Positions 1 to 8,594 of a stretch of 58,698 nt of DNA are shown piece by piece. How positions within the stretch are numbered: the first letter of the stretch is position 1; every line of letters begins with the position of its first letter. This stretch comes from Rikenellaceae bacterium (GTDB lineage Bacteria > Bacteroidota > Bacteroidia > Bacteroidales > Rikenellaceae): contig JAJBUQ010000018.1 of NCBI GenBank assembly GCA_020860245.1, forward strand, positions 1-58,698. Reading direction: 5' to 3'. The position numbers and the translations under genes are program-made. The notes beneath the pieces were generated by a model. That model did not search any database. It saw only the letters and a list, made by a program, of their open reading frames with translations, and was not told where the DNA came from.

Positions 1-50
1 GCACAACACTTTTAATGTTGGGGTCCTGGGTTCGAGCCCCAGCGGGATCA
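1..50 (+). tRNA. tRNA-Lys(TTT), 3' part only
   Basis: The window opens inside a tRNA. The anticodon stem CAACA/TGTTG encloses the loop CTTTTAA, giving anticodon TTT (lysine). It is followed by a five-base variable loop, a T arm with stem CTGGG/CCCAG and loop TTCGAGC, the acceptor 3' strand CGGGATC and discriminator A at 50. CCA is not encoded. The D arm and 5' acceptor strand lie outside the window. Confidence 0.9.
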
Positions 51-75
51 CAAAAGTCTGGCAAAATTAACAAAA

Positions 76-108
76 ACACCGATTCTTAAAAGAAATCGGT
101 GTTTTTTA
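76..108 (+). terminator. Rho-independent terminator of the tRNA-Lys transcript
   Basis: A nine-base stem ACACCGATT/AATCGGTGT closes a short A-rich loop and runs into a T tract 26 bases after the tRNA end. Confidence 0.85.
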
Positions 109-271
109 TTGCTGATATAACAGAATTTGTATGTTCGAGCATTAAATACCGGTGAGAATATCCCGTGCTGAAATCGATCATGAATTTATTAAATCTTATT
201 CCAAAATAAGGTTTAACTTTACGCAGCAATCAATTCCACGTTTCCGGAAAATCATTGGAACAAAATCGAAA

Positions 272-1114
272 CTACCCTAAAAGACCCGGATCGTCCTTTT
301 CTACCTCCTGATCCTCAATATGATCTCCGGCTACACTGCCGCACTGCACATGGCGTATAAGTATCTCCAGCTTCTCGGTAAGAATCTCTATCTTAGCTTC
401 GAGCTTGTCACTGTTAGGGCTTATCATGGCATCGACAAATATTGAGTTTATCAGCGACATTCCTAGAATACCCCCAGCGAACAAGAGAACCACAAAGTAT
501 ACTTTGGTAAAGAATCCTGCAATCGGCGAGGTACGGGATGCTATAAGGTCGGGAATATCCGTCCAGCCCTCCACGGAAAAAATCCGGAATACCGAATACA
601 TGGAGTCCAGCGGCGTATTAAAATATTCAGGCGCTATCTCCTTGAATATGGCGCAGGTAAGTATCGAACTAATGAATAACAGAAGTGCAAATGCCATTAT
701 AACGATATAGGAAGATTTCATGGCGCGTTTGACGCCTGCTATTATACCTTTGATGTTGGGGACGAATTTTATCAGACGGAACGATTTGAATACCCTCAAC
801 ACCCTTATGGCAAGTACAATCTGTAAGGTATCCTCATTAACCAGACGGAACAACTCCAGCACAAATGCGAACAGCGCAATTATAACAAGTGTACCGTCCA
901 ATCTGTTCCATGCGTCTCTCCAGTAATTATCCGAACCGTAAGTCCGTATCTTCACGAACATCTCGTAGGCGAACAGCAGAGTAAAAATATTGTCGGTATA
1001 CTCCAGCCAGTGCGGCGCCTGATCGAACTCCTGAAAGAAGATCAGCGCGGCATTGACCATTATTAAAATGAGTATGAATTTTTCGTTAAGAAATAATTTA
1101 CCCAGGACTCCCAT
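272..1114 (-). CDS. Voltage-gated-type cation channel (ion transport domain)
   Basis: A 280-residue inner-membrane protein with the six-helix plan of single-domain bacterial sodium/calcium channels. The putative voltage sensor S4 is clear: R104, R107, K110, R113 and K116 recur every third residue. The pore loop near residues 174-190 carries SVEGWTD where NaChBac-type channels have TLESW, so the filter has one Glu followed by Gly-Trp. The C-terminal tail (about 230-265) is charged and could form the usual coiled-coil tetramerisation helix. The gene stands alone, convergent with the tRNA unit. Ion selectivity cannot be read from the sequence; Na+ or Ca2+ are both possible. Confidence 0.85.
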   Translation of the reverse strand: MGVLGKLFLNEKFILILIMVNAALIFFQEFDQAPHWLEYTDNIFTLLFAYEMFVKIRTYGSDNYWRDAWNRLDGTLVIIALFAFVLELFRLVNEDTLQIVLAIRVLRVFKSFRLIKFVPNIKGIIAGVKRAMKSSYIVIMAFALLLFISSILTCAIFKEIAPEYFNTPLDSMYSVFRIFSVEGWTDIPDLIASRTSPIAGFFTKVYFVVLLFAGGILGMSLINSIFVDAMISPNSDKLEAKIEILTEKLEILIRHVQCGSVAGDHIEDQEVEKDDPGLLG

Positions 1115-1381
1115 GTTTTGTCGATAATGCGATTATGGTTAAATTCCGGCACGAATTATACCAAATGTCCACCGGACGTTATATCTCCTCCCATAATGAA
1201 TTCGGAAACGAATGGACCCAATCCTCCATCCCTGCCGGCTTAAAATCTGAGTCACGATTATTCTCCTCTCCATTCCTTGCACAATGTCCGTAGCAAGCGA
1301 GCTTTATATCGCTGTGTTGTAACAGGTGTGAATTCTTTTTAATACTCAGGGGGCAGTCGGTAAATAAGATATCTTCATGGG

Positions 1382-1451
1382 ATACCGCATTTGTGGGATA
1401 TAAATACAAAACCTGCGGTATTTACCTACGTATATTCCCACGATACTTTTG
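1382..1451 (+). promoter_or_regulatory. Promoter and operator-like repeats of the sulfite reductase operon
   Basis: TACTTTTG at 1444-1451 matches the Bacteroidota -7 box TAnnTTTG and would start transcription about 15 bases before the ATG at 1473. Upstream lie an eight-base inverted repeat, ATACCGCA (1382-1389) and TGCGGTAT (1414-1421), and a second one, GTGGGA (1393-1398) with TCCCAC (1436-1441). The CGGTAT half-sites are centred near -40 and -72, which suits an activator. Similar sites precede the siroheme operon and the porin. Function is inferred. Confidence 0.55.
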
Positions 1452-1472
1452 TCACTATAAAAAAGCACGATT

Positions 1473-3815
1473 ATGTACGAATTACCAAAGACACTGGTAC
1501 AGGATATAGACAACCTCGGCTTATTAACCGACAAATTCCGCAAGGGAGAGATAGGCGCGACAGAATTCAAAGTCGGACGAGTACCCATGGGAATTTACGA
1601 ACAACGGAAGGACGGAACATACATGGTCCGTATCCGCACTACCGGGGGAGTTATAACTCCACATCAACTGTCTGGAATAATCGATATCGCGAAGAAGCAC
1701 GGTTCCGGACTTCTCCACATAACGACACGTCAGGAGATCCAAATCCAGAACATAAAAATCGATGACACAGGCTCGATCCTTAACGATCTGAAAAAAATCG
1801 GTCTGAGCTCCAAGGGGGGCGGCGGCAATACCGTACGTAATATCATAGTCGCGGAAGATAGCGGAATAAGCGAGAAAGAAGTCTTCGATCCCACTCCCCA
1901 TTCAATGGCGTTAACCACCAAACTGATAGCGGAACCGGACTCATTCACCCTTCCGCGCAAACTCAAAATAGCATTCTCCGGAAACGAAGATAATACCGAC
2001 TATGCGGCGATCAACGACATCGGTTTTATAGCTCAAATACAGGACGGGGCAAGGGGATTCAAAATTTATGTAGGCGGTTCGGTCGCATCCAAACCCACCA
2101 TCGGCTGGGTGCTTGCGGATTTCATTCCGGAAGGGGATATTTATGCTGCTGCGGAGGCCGTCAAGAGGCTCTTCTCCGACTACGGCAACCGGAAGAACAA
2201 GCACAAGGCACGTATAAGGCATATCTTCTACCGTCTCGGTGCGGAAGAAGTGCATCGGCTGTTCGACAAATATTTTGCAGAAGCTAAATTATCGACTCCT
2301 GAATATATTCATTTCGAGAACGGAATTAAGCATTCGTATAAATTCGGCAGAGCCCTTCCAGTCTAGAACGATAAGGAATTTTCAACATGGAAGTACCGCT
2401 ATGTACGGCAGCAAAAACAATCAGGATTATATTCGGTGATAGTACCGTTCTTACACGGGAATTTAAATATTGCCGACGACTCCTATTCTACCGCCTTGAA
2501 GGAACTTCTAAATCTGCTCGCATCGATAGGCGGAGACACGCTGAGATTCACGGTCCGGCAGAATATCCGTCTGCGTAATATTCCGCAAGAAGCGATTTAC
2601 GATATCTATATCCACTTAATACGAATAAATCCGGATGTTAGATACTCTCTACTTACCAATAACATAGTATCCTGTACGGGAGCGGATACCTGTCGCCTCG
2701 GAATATGCCTGTCCAAAGGTCTCGCATCTGCCATACGCAGGAAGCTTATGAAAGAGAACACGGATACAGACAATATCTCCGATTTTAGAATTCAGATATC
2801 CGGATGCCCTAATTCATGCGGACAGCAGGTGTGGGCCGATTTAGGATTCTCCGGCAAGGCGCTACGCACATCGAGGCTATATCCCGCGTATCAGGTCTAC
2901 GCAGGAGCTCAACGGGGTAAAGATCCCGCACTTGCAGAGACATTGGGCAGCCTCAACGCACGCGATATTCCGGAATTCGTTTTAAGAGTCGTCCAAGATT
3001 TTTCCGCAAAAAAAGAAATTTACGTAGATTTCAGAGCATATCTCGATTCGGAAGGGAGAGAATTTATTAAAAATTATCTCGACTCCCATCAACAGATTCC
3101 CGACTTCGAAGAGGATAAGAACTATTATTACGATTGGGGTGCGGACAATCCGTTCAGCGTTGCGGAGAGAGGGGTCGGCGAATGTTCGGCCGGTATATTC
3201 GATATGATAGACGTGGATAAACAGAAGATAGAGCAGTATCGGAAGGACTTATCTGCAACCGAAGGGGTACGGAGGGGAGAAATCTTACGATCCATAGTAC
3301 TACACGCGTCGAGAATGCTCCTGGTGACTCGCGGTGCTGAACCAAATACGGAACAGGAGACCTTCGATTCATTCCGGAGGCTGTTCATCGATGATGGGCT
3401 TGTAGACAGCAGGTTTTCAGAAATAGTAGAAAATGCGAAGGCCGGCAGGACGGAATTTTTATCGGATCACGAGAATATCGTACACGGTCTTGCGGATGCA
3501 GTGTACGAACTGTACGATAACATGGACGATTCCCTTCAGTTCAGGAATATAAAAAAGAATACCGAACCTACGGCACCCAAACCGCAGGAGGAACCGGGTG
3601 TATTCAAGGATCTACGGGGTGTAGCCTGCCCGATGAACTTCGTTCAGACAAAGATATTGCTGTCGGGAATGAAGCCGGAAGAGACATTGGAGATACTTCT
3701 CGACGACGGCCAGCCTATCGCCAATGTTCCGGGTTCGGTAAGGAGCGAGGGACACGAAGTATTGTCGCAGGAGATGCAGAACGGATATTGGAAGGTATTA
3801 ATCAAAAAAAAATAA
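1473..3815 (+). pseudogene. Sulfite/nitrite reductase-HEPN-TusA fusion, interrupted by an in-frame TAG
   Basis: The reading frame is open over 780 codons except for one TAG at 2364-2366 (codon 298); no base is gained or lost. Residues 1-297 hold the first ferredoxin-like and siroheme-binding half (RIRTTGG, THITTRQEIQ-like HITTRQEIQ). The second half carries the siroheme/[4Fe-4S] cysteines C401, C407, C445 and C449 (CTGADTC and CPNSC). A helical HEPN-like region follows (about 550-690), then a TusA-like domain with the persulfide motif ACPMNF near residue 710. The family reduces sulfite (or nitrite) to sulfide (ammonia); the sulfur-carrier genes downstream favour sulfite. If TAG is a true stop, a 297-residue product and perhaps a GTG-started fragment at 2436 result, and activity would be lost. 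TAG ends other genes here (sulfur carrier, glycosyltransferase), so general recoding is unlikely. It may be a nonsense mutation or a sequencing error. Confidence 0.85.
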
Positions 3816-3818
3816 AAA

Positions 3819-4028
3819 ATGGCAATTATTAAAGTAAACGGAGAATCTCAGGAATTGAACGGCACTCCGAGCATCCTCGAGGTAATCAAACAAAACAACG
3901 TACTTCAACCGGATATGGTCTCAGTACAAGTAAACGGTGAATTCGTCCATAAAGATAATTTTGCAGCGACGACTCTTAAGGACGGGGACGAGATAGATTT
4001 CCTTTATTTCATGGGCGGAGGACAATAG
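3819..4028 (+). CDS. ThiS/MoaD-like sulfur carrier protein
   Basis: A 69-residue ubiquitin-fold protein starting MAIIKVNGE and ending DFLYFMGGGQ. ThiS-type carriers end in Gly-Gly, which the E1 enzyme adenylates before conversion to a thiocarboxylate. Here one extra residue, Gln, follows the glycines, so the tail must be trimmed before activation. The JAMM protease two genes downstream is the obvious candidate, as in the HcyS/HcyD pair of Wolinella succinogenes, where a C-terminal Ala is removed. It starts three bases after the reductase stop. ThiS of thiamine synthesis is the alternative, but no thiamine genes are nearby. Confidence 0.85.
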   Translation: MAIIKVNGESQELNGTPSILEVIKQNNVLQPDMVSVQVNGEFVHKDNFAATTLKDGDEIDFLYFMGGGQ

Positions 4029-4029
4029 A

Positions 4030-4842
4030 ATGAACATGACGAACGAACAAATAGAGAGATACAGCCGCCATATTCTTTTACAGGATGTGGGGGTAGAAGG
4101 TCAGGAGAAGATCAGCAAAGGACGTGTATTGGTGATCGGGGCCGGAGGCCTCGGCGCACCGGTTCTTCTATACCTTGCCGCGGCCGGAGTAGGAACTCTC
4201 GGTATAATCGACGGAGATGTCGTGGATCTAAGCAATTTACAGCGTCAAGTCATTCATTTCACCGAAGACGTGGGCAAACCTAAGGTCTTCTCCGCAGAAG
4301 AGAAGATCAAACGGGTAAACCCGGACGTGAACGTCATAACTTACAACAGGCTGTTCACGGCGGAGAATGCGTTGGATATTATTAAAAATTATGATTTCAT
4401 CGTGGATGGGACAGATAATTTCCCTATAAAGTTTCTTATAAACGATGCGTGTGTAAAAGCGGGCAAACCATTCTCTCACGGCGGTATATTAAGATTCGAA
4501 GGACAGACTTTCACCTATAAGCCCGGACACACCTGTTACAGGTGCCTGTTCCACAGCCCTCCCCCTCCCGATGCGGTCCCTACATGCTCGCAGGCAGGTG
4601 TACTGGGTGCAATAGCAGGAATGCTCGGAACCATTCAGGCGGGTGAAGTTCTCAAATTTCTAACCGGAACCGGAGAATTGCTGACAGACCGACTTCTATC
4701 GTTCGACGCGAAAAAAATGGAATTCCGCACATTTAAAACAAAACATAATCACAAATGCCCTATATGCGGGGACAATCCGGAGATCACCGAACTTAAGGAA
4801 TCCGAGCACGGCGTTTGCGACATAACGAACAAACCGCAATGA
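4030..4842 (+). CDS. ThiF/MoeB/HesA-family adenylyltransferase (E1-like)
   Basis: A 270-residue ATP-dependent enzyme that adenylates the C-terminal glycine of the sulfur carrier. Visible are the nucleotide motif GAGGLGAP (residues 37-44), the DLSNLQRQ region at 67-73, the TDN motif at 128-130, two zinc-binding CxxC pairs (C169/C172 and C243/C246) and the conserved Cys in PTCSQAG (C186). It begins one base after the carrier stop and its TGA overlaps the next ATG as ATGA. The context, reductase plus carrier plus protease, points to sulfide incorporation into an amino acid (HcyF-like role) rather than molybdopterin or thiamine synthesis. That role is an inference. Confidence 0.88.
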   Translation: MNMTNEQIERYSRHILLQDVGVEGQEKISKGRVLVIGAGGLGAPVLLYLAAAGVGTLGIIDGDVVDLSNLQRQVIHFTEDVGKPKVFSAEEKIKRVNPDVNVITYNRLFTAENALDIIKNYDFIVDGTDNFPIKFLINDACVKAGKPFSHGGILRFEGQTFTYKPGHTCYRCLFHSPPPPDAVPTCSQAGVLGAIAGMLGTIQAGEVLKFLTGTGELLTDRLLSFDAKKMEFRTFKTKHNHKCPICGDNPEITELKESEHGVCDITNKPQ

Positions 4843-5234
4843 TCGAGATTCCGAAAGACATAATCGACGGCATCATTAAACAGTGTTATGATGAACTGCC
4901 TAACGAAGCCTGCGGACTTCTTACAGGAATCGGAAATTCCGTATACGAACAGCATCCGATGACTAATATAGACCATAGTCCTGAGCACTTCTCCTTCGAT
5001 CCGCAGGAACAATTCACCGTGTTAAAAAAATCGAGGGATACAGGCCGGAAGATAATCGCGAATTACCACAGCCACCCTGCCACACCGGCACGACCGTCGC
5101 AGGAAGACATAGTTCTCGCATTCGATCCCGACATAACTTATATTATTGTATCGCTCGCGGAACCAGAGCCTGTCGTCAAAGCGTTTAAAATACGAGACTG
5201 CAGGGTCGAAGAAGAAGAGATAAAAATACTATAA
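4839..5234 (+). CDS. JAMM/MPN+ (Mec+-like) zinc metalloprotease
   Basis: A 131-residue protein with the complete JAMM signature: E23 and HSHP at 77-80 followed by S87 and D90 (HSHPATPARPSQED). Mec+/CysO-type and HcyD-type JAMM proteases cut after a di-glycine in sulfur-carrier proteins. Here it could remove the terminal Gln of the GGGQ carrier or release the aminoacylated product. The ATG at 4839 overlaps the preceding TGA; a TTG eight codons earlier is possible but less likely. It is the last gene of the operon and is followed by a strong terminator. Confidence 0.88.
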   Translation: MIEIPKDIIDGIIKQCYDELPNEACGLLTGIGNSVYEQHPMTNIDHSPEHFSFDPQEQFTVLKKSRDTGRKIIANYHSHPATPARPSQEDIVLAFDPDITYIIVSLAEPEPVVKAFKIRDCRVEEEEIKIL

Positions 5235-5255
5235 GAATTTAAATAATAAAATTTA

Positions 5256-5287
5256 AAACCGGATGTTGAAATCCGGTTTTATTTTTA
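5256..5287 (+). terminator. Terminator of the sulfur-assimilation operon
   Basis: A perfect ten-base stem AAAACCGGAT/ATCCGGTTTT with a five-base loop, followed by a T-rich stretch, lies 21 bases after the JAMM protease stop. Confidence 0.9.
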
Positions 5288-5434
5288 TATATTTGTAATA
5301 ATACTTGCAATTACACTTACATATCGGAACTATTTTAATGATTTTAACATCAATTTTATGTATTTGCAACATAACTTTATCGACTCACTAACACCGAAAG
5401 ATTGCAACATATTATTAATTTAAATTACTTACCC

Positions 5435-6205
5435 ATGAAACAGTTATTGACTTTTTTATTTTTATTACTTGTAGTTTCGTGTAAAAAAGACGACAAAGAG
5501 CCTGATATCCCTGTGGTTTCGGACCCAAAGCTGAATCACACGTCTTATTCGCTCAAAGTCCCGAACACCGTGCAGCTTACTCTTACCGAAGGAACTATCG
5601 AGAATCTCAAATGGTCTTCCGACGATAATTTCGTAGCGACGGTGTCGGACAACGGACTCGTAACCGCTCAACATGTGGGTACCACTATTATCAGGGCTAA
5701 CGAATTATCCTGTAAAATAACCGTATCGGCCCAATACGCCTACTATATCGAGCTCGTAACCGATTGGGGAATGTCGGTCGAAGACATAATGGTACCCTAT
5801 AAGACCCCTTATGACTACGAAATCGACGGCAATTTTATGTATCTTTATTATTATATGAATAATCAGTATGCCCCTTCTTTAAGATTCGGCTTCTATTATA
5901 ACGAACTCTGGATTTCATCGATTTTATTCGATATAAACTACGAGGAGAATCTTTGGGAATTTATTAACGAAAGATACAAATGTATTATCCTGCCTGAAGA
6001 CTCGGAATCGGGTTCTGCCACATTCCTGATTAACGCAGACACGGAATCCAAGGCTACCACGGTAATCTGTATAGATCAATACGTATCGGACTACCTGCAA
6101 GTCGATTATATGGACATTAGCGCCGTAAGCTACAAGAGCGGCAGCGTTATAACTAATGCTATCGAAAGATTGAGATCTGTTCCACCCATGCAGGCTCCGG
6201 AATAA
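5435..6205 (+). CDS. Lipoprotein with a BIG2-like Ig domain
   Basis: A 256-residue secreted lipoprotein. The start is placed at ATG 5435 because the next residues form a lipoprotein signal, MKQLLTFLFLLLVVSC, with lipobox VVSC and a charged KKDDKE linker. Residues about 25-95 resemble a bacterial Ig-like group 2 domain, with the typical phrase KWSSDDNFVATVSDNGLVTA. The remaining 150 residues are rich in Tyr and Asp and are not recognised. It is probably anchored on the outer membrane surface. It is monocistronic. No specific function can be given. Confidence 0.75.
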   Translation: MKQLLTFLFLLLVVSCKKDDKEPDIPVVSDPKLNHTSYSLKVPNTVQLTLTEGTIENLKWSSDDNFVATVSDNGLVTAQHVGTTIIRANELSCKITVSAQYAYYIELVTDWGMSVEDIMVPYKTPYDYEIDGNFMYLYYYMNNQYAPSLRFGFYYNELWISSILFDINYEENLWEFINERYKCIILPEDSESGSATFLINADTESKATTVICIDQYVSDYLQVDYMDISAVSYKSGSVITNAIERLRSVPPMQAPE

Positions 6206-6322
6206 ATCGGACAACTGCCTTTGCCGGGGCCTGTTTATTTTTCTATCTGGAATCACCGGCAATTACACTGATTGCCTTAATTGATATTTTTATTATATTT
6301 TTACAGAACAATTTAAAATATA

Positions 6323-7300
6323 ATGAATATAGTAATCGAGAGCAACAGCGTATTGCCGGTATCCGGATATGGAGGCACCGAGAGGGTCGTATGGTATCTG
6401 GGGAAGGAACTCGCTAAAATGGGTCATCGCGTGACGTTTCTTGCTAAGAAGGGATCGTACTGCGATTTTGCGCGCATTGTCGAGATTGACTCCGACTCCG
6501 ACATCGCAGAACAGATTCCTGCGGATACGGATATCATTCATTTTAATTCGGTTATCGCTCCTCGGACAGAATTCCCCCATATCGTCACGATACACGGCAA
6601 TATTACCGATCCGAATATATCCGCGAACGCTGTATTCGTATCTCGCGACCACGCTCTGAGGCACTCTTCGGAATCTTACGTATACAACGGACTGGACTGG
6701 GACGATTACGGAACCGTACAGCTCGATAATCAGAGAAAATATTTTCATTTTCTCGGCAAGGCGGCATGGAGGGTTAAGAACGTCAAAGACGCTATCGGCA
6801 TGATAAATTCCATTCCGGGTGGACGGCTGATGGTACTCGGAGGCACAAGGATTAATCTTAAAATGGGTTTCCGGTTCACGACTACACCTAAGGCAAAATT
6901 TTTCGGAATGGTAGGCGGGGAAGAGAAGGTCAGATTGATCGCCGGATCTAAAGGATTGGTATTCCCTGTCAAATGGGACGAACCGTTCGGTCTCGCTATT
7001 ACCGAGAGTCTATACATGGGATGTCCCGTATTCGGGACTCCTTACGGTTCTCTGCCGGAATTAATACATAAAGAAGTAGGCTTCCTCTCTGTCAGCAAAA
7101 CGGAACTCATCGAACGAATGAAAGACGCGGACAGCTACTCACGTAAAATATGCCACCAATATGCGCGAGACCACTTCAATTCCAAAGTAATGGCAGAACG
7201 ATACCTCGAAAAATACGAATCCGTTCTCAACGGACATATACTTAACCCTAACGGACTCTCCGTTCCCCGGTCAGATAAAAAATATGAACTGACAGATTAG
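6323..7300 (+). CDS. Glycosyltransferase, GT4-type
   Basis: A 325-residue GT-B fold enzyme. The N-terminal half shows the GYGGTERVVWYLGKELAKMGH loop that contacts donor and acceptor in GT4 proteins, and the C-terminal half shows PVKWDEPFGLAITESLYMG, the conserved E-x7-E nucleotide-sugar motif, followed by CPVFGTPYGSLPELI. It is probably cytoplasmic and retaining, acting in surface polysaccharide or glycolipid synthesis. It is a single gene converging on hemL. Donor and acceptor are unknown. Confidence 0.85.
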   Translation: MNIVIESNSVLPVSGYGGTERVVWYLGKELAKMGHRVTFLAKKGSYCDFARIVEIDSDSDIAEQIPADTDIIHFNSVIAPRTEFPHIVTIHGNITDPNISANAVFVSRDHALRHSSESYVYNGLDWDDYGTVQLDNQRKYFHFLGKAAWRVKNVKDAIGMINSIPGGRLMVLGGTRINLKMGFRFTTTPKAKFFGMVGGEEKVRLIAGSKGLVFPVKWDEPFGLAITESLYMGCPVFGTPYGSLPELIHKEVGFLSVSKTELIERMKDADSYSRKICHQYARDHFNSKVMAERYLEKYESVLNGHILNPNGLSVPRSDKKYELTD

Positions 7301-7325
7301 AGGCGATCTACACCATCTACAAAGA

Positions 7326-8594
7326 TTAAATAGACTTCCGGACAGCCTTGACAAAATTTTCCAGATGCTTATTAGTGTGTGCAGATGAGATAAAATTCGC
7401 CTCGAACCGTGAAGGAGAAATATAAATTCCCTGTTTCAACATGGATCGGAAAAATTTTGCAAACCGCTTATCGTCGCTGCCGGCAGAGGTTCTAAAGTCA
7501 ATGACTTCCTCTTTGGAAAAGAACAGCGTGAACATGGAACCGATGCGGTTTAACCGTATATCCTTACCTTTAACCGCGTATTCCAGTTCATTATAAAATT
7601 CCGAGCATTTATTCTGTAAAGAGGAATAGAACCCGGCCTCCGACAGGATGTCCAATGCAGCTCCGCCGGCTGCCATCGCGACAGGATTACCTGACAATGT
7701 TCCTGCCTGATACACAGGTCCGTCCGGAGCAAGCACATCCATTATCTCCCGTTTACCTCCGAAGGCGGCAGCAGGAAATCCGCCTCCGACGATTTTACCG
7801 AGAGTAGTCAGGTCGGGTTCTATACCAAAAAATTTCTGGGCCCCGCCCGAAGAGAGGCGGAATCCGGTTATAACTTCGTCGAAAATAAGCAGAGCCCCGT
7901 AACGCGCAGCGATCTCCCTTAAAAATTGAAGATACCCTTCCTGCGGAATCACAACACCCATATTTGCCGGAACAGGCTCTACTATGATTGCTGCTATATC
8001 CTCTCCCCGCATAGAAAAAATTTCTTCGACCGCCCTACGATCATTAAACGGAACACTTATCGTGTATTTTACAAAATTATCGGGTACACCGGCAGAGGAG
8101 GCTCCGGAGAGTCCTGCGACTCCGGAACCTGCGGAGACAAGTAGATGGTCGGCATGACCGTGATAGCATCCGTCGAATTTAACGATAACATTCCTTCCCG
8201 TATACCCCCTTGCAACCCTTATTGCACTCATAACGGCTTCGGTTCCGGAATTTACAAATCTTACCTTCTCCATAGAGGGGAAGCAACGGTTTACCTTCTT
8301 CGCAAGCCCGGTCTCCGCAATGCACGGAATACCATAACTTGTACCATTGGCAACGGCCCTCTTGACCGCACGGGTAACATCCGGATGGGAATGTCCCTGA
8401 ATAAATACTCCCCACGATAGGCAGTAATCGGTATATTTATTACCGTCGATATCCGTAAGTTTAACGCCTTTGGCCCTCTCGATAAATAACGGGTTCCCAC
8501 CCACGCTCTTTAGCGACCTTACCGGACTGTTTACCCCTCCGGGAATATATTTTGACGCCTCTTTACAGGCTCGATGCGATAATTTCCGTTCCAT
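7326..8594 (-). CDS. hemL: Glutamate-1-semialdehyde 2,1-aminomutase
   Basis: A PLP enzyme of about 422 residues that converts glutamate-1-semialdehyde to 5-aminolevulinate in the C5 route. Family marks are IPGGVNSPVRS near the N-terminus, the FVNSGTEAVMSAIRVARGYT cofactor loop, IFDEVITGFR, and the PLP lysine in TLGKIVGGGFP. The start is taken at ATG 8594 (MERKLSHRAC), which matches the family N-terminus; in-frame starts at 8615 and 8627 would only lengthen the overlap. Even so it overlaps hemA by 32 bases, implying translational coupling. It is the last gene of the siroheme operon. Confidence 0.95.
   Translation of the reverse strand: MERKLSHRACKEASKYIPGGVNSPVRSLKSVGGNPLFIERAKGVKLTDIDGNKYTDYCLSWGVFIQGHSHPDVTRAVKRAVANGTSYGIPCIAETGLAKKVNRCFPSMEKVRFVNSGTEAVMSAIRVARGYTGRNVIVKFDGCYHGHADHLLVSAGSGVAGLSGASSAGVPDNFVKYTISVPFNDRRAVEEIFSMRGEDIAAIIVEPVPANMGVVIPQEGYLQFLREIAARYGALLIFDEVITGFRLSSGGAQKFFGIEPDLTTLGKIVGGGFPAAAFGGKREIMDVLAPDGPVYQAGTLSGNPVAMAAGGAALDILSEAGFYSSLQNKCSEFYNELEYAVKGKDIRLNRIGSMFTLFFSKEEVIDFRTSAGSDDKRFAKFFRSMLKQGIYISPSRFEANFISSAHTNKHLENFVKAVRKSI

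Noticed and set aside
1179-1409. 76-codon open frame on the minus strand between the channel and the sulfite reductase
   Set aside because: It needs a TTG start, has no recognisable family or RBS and covers the operator and promoter region of the reductase operon.
2364-2366. TAG as pyrrolysine or general stop reassignment
   Set aside because: TAG ends several other genes in normal positions in this window and no pyl genes are seen.
2364-2438. Treating the two reductase halves as two normal genes
   Set aside because: The halves are in the same frame, the bases between them stay open after TAG and the restart would be a GTG inside a conserved region, so one interrupted gene is simpler.
6258-6276. 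GGCAAT/ATTGCC hairpin after the BIG2 lipoprotein as terminator
   Set aside because: The stem is only six base pairs and the T run is delayed and interrupted, so support is too weak.
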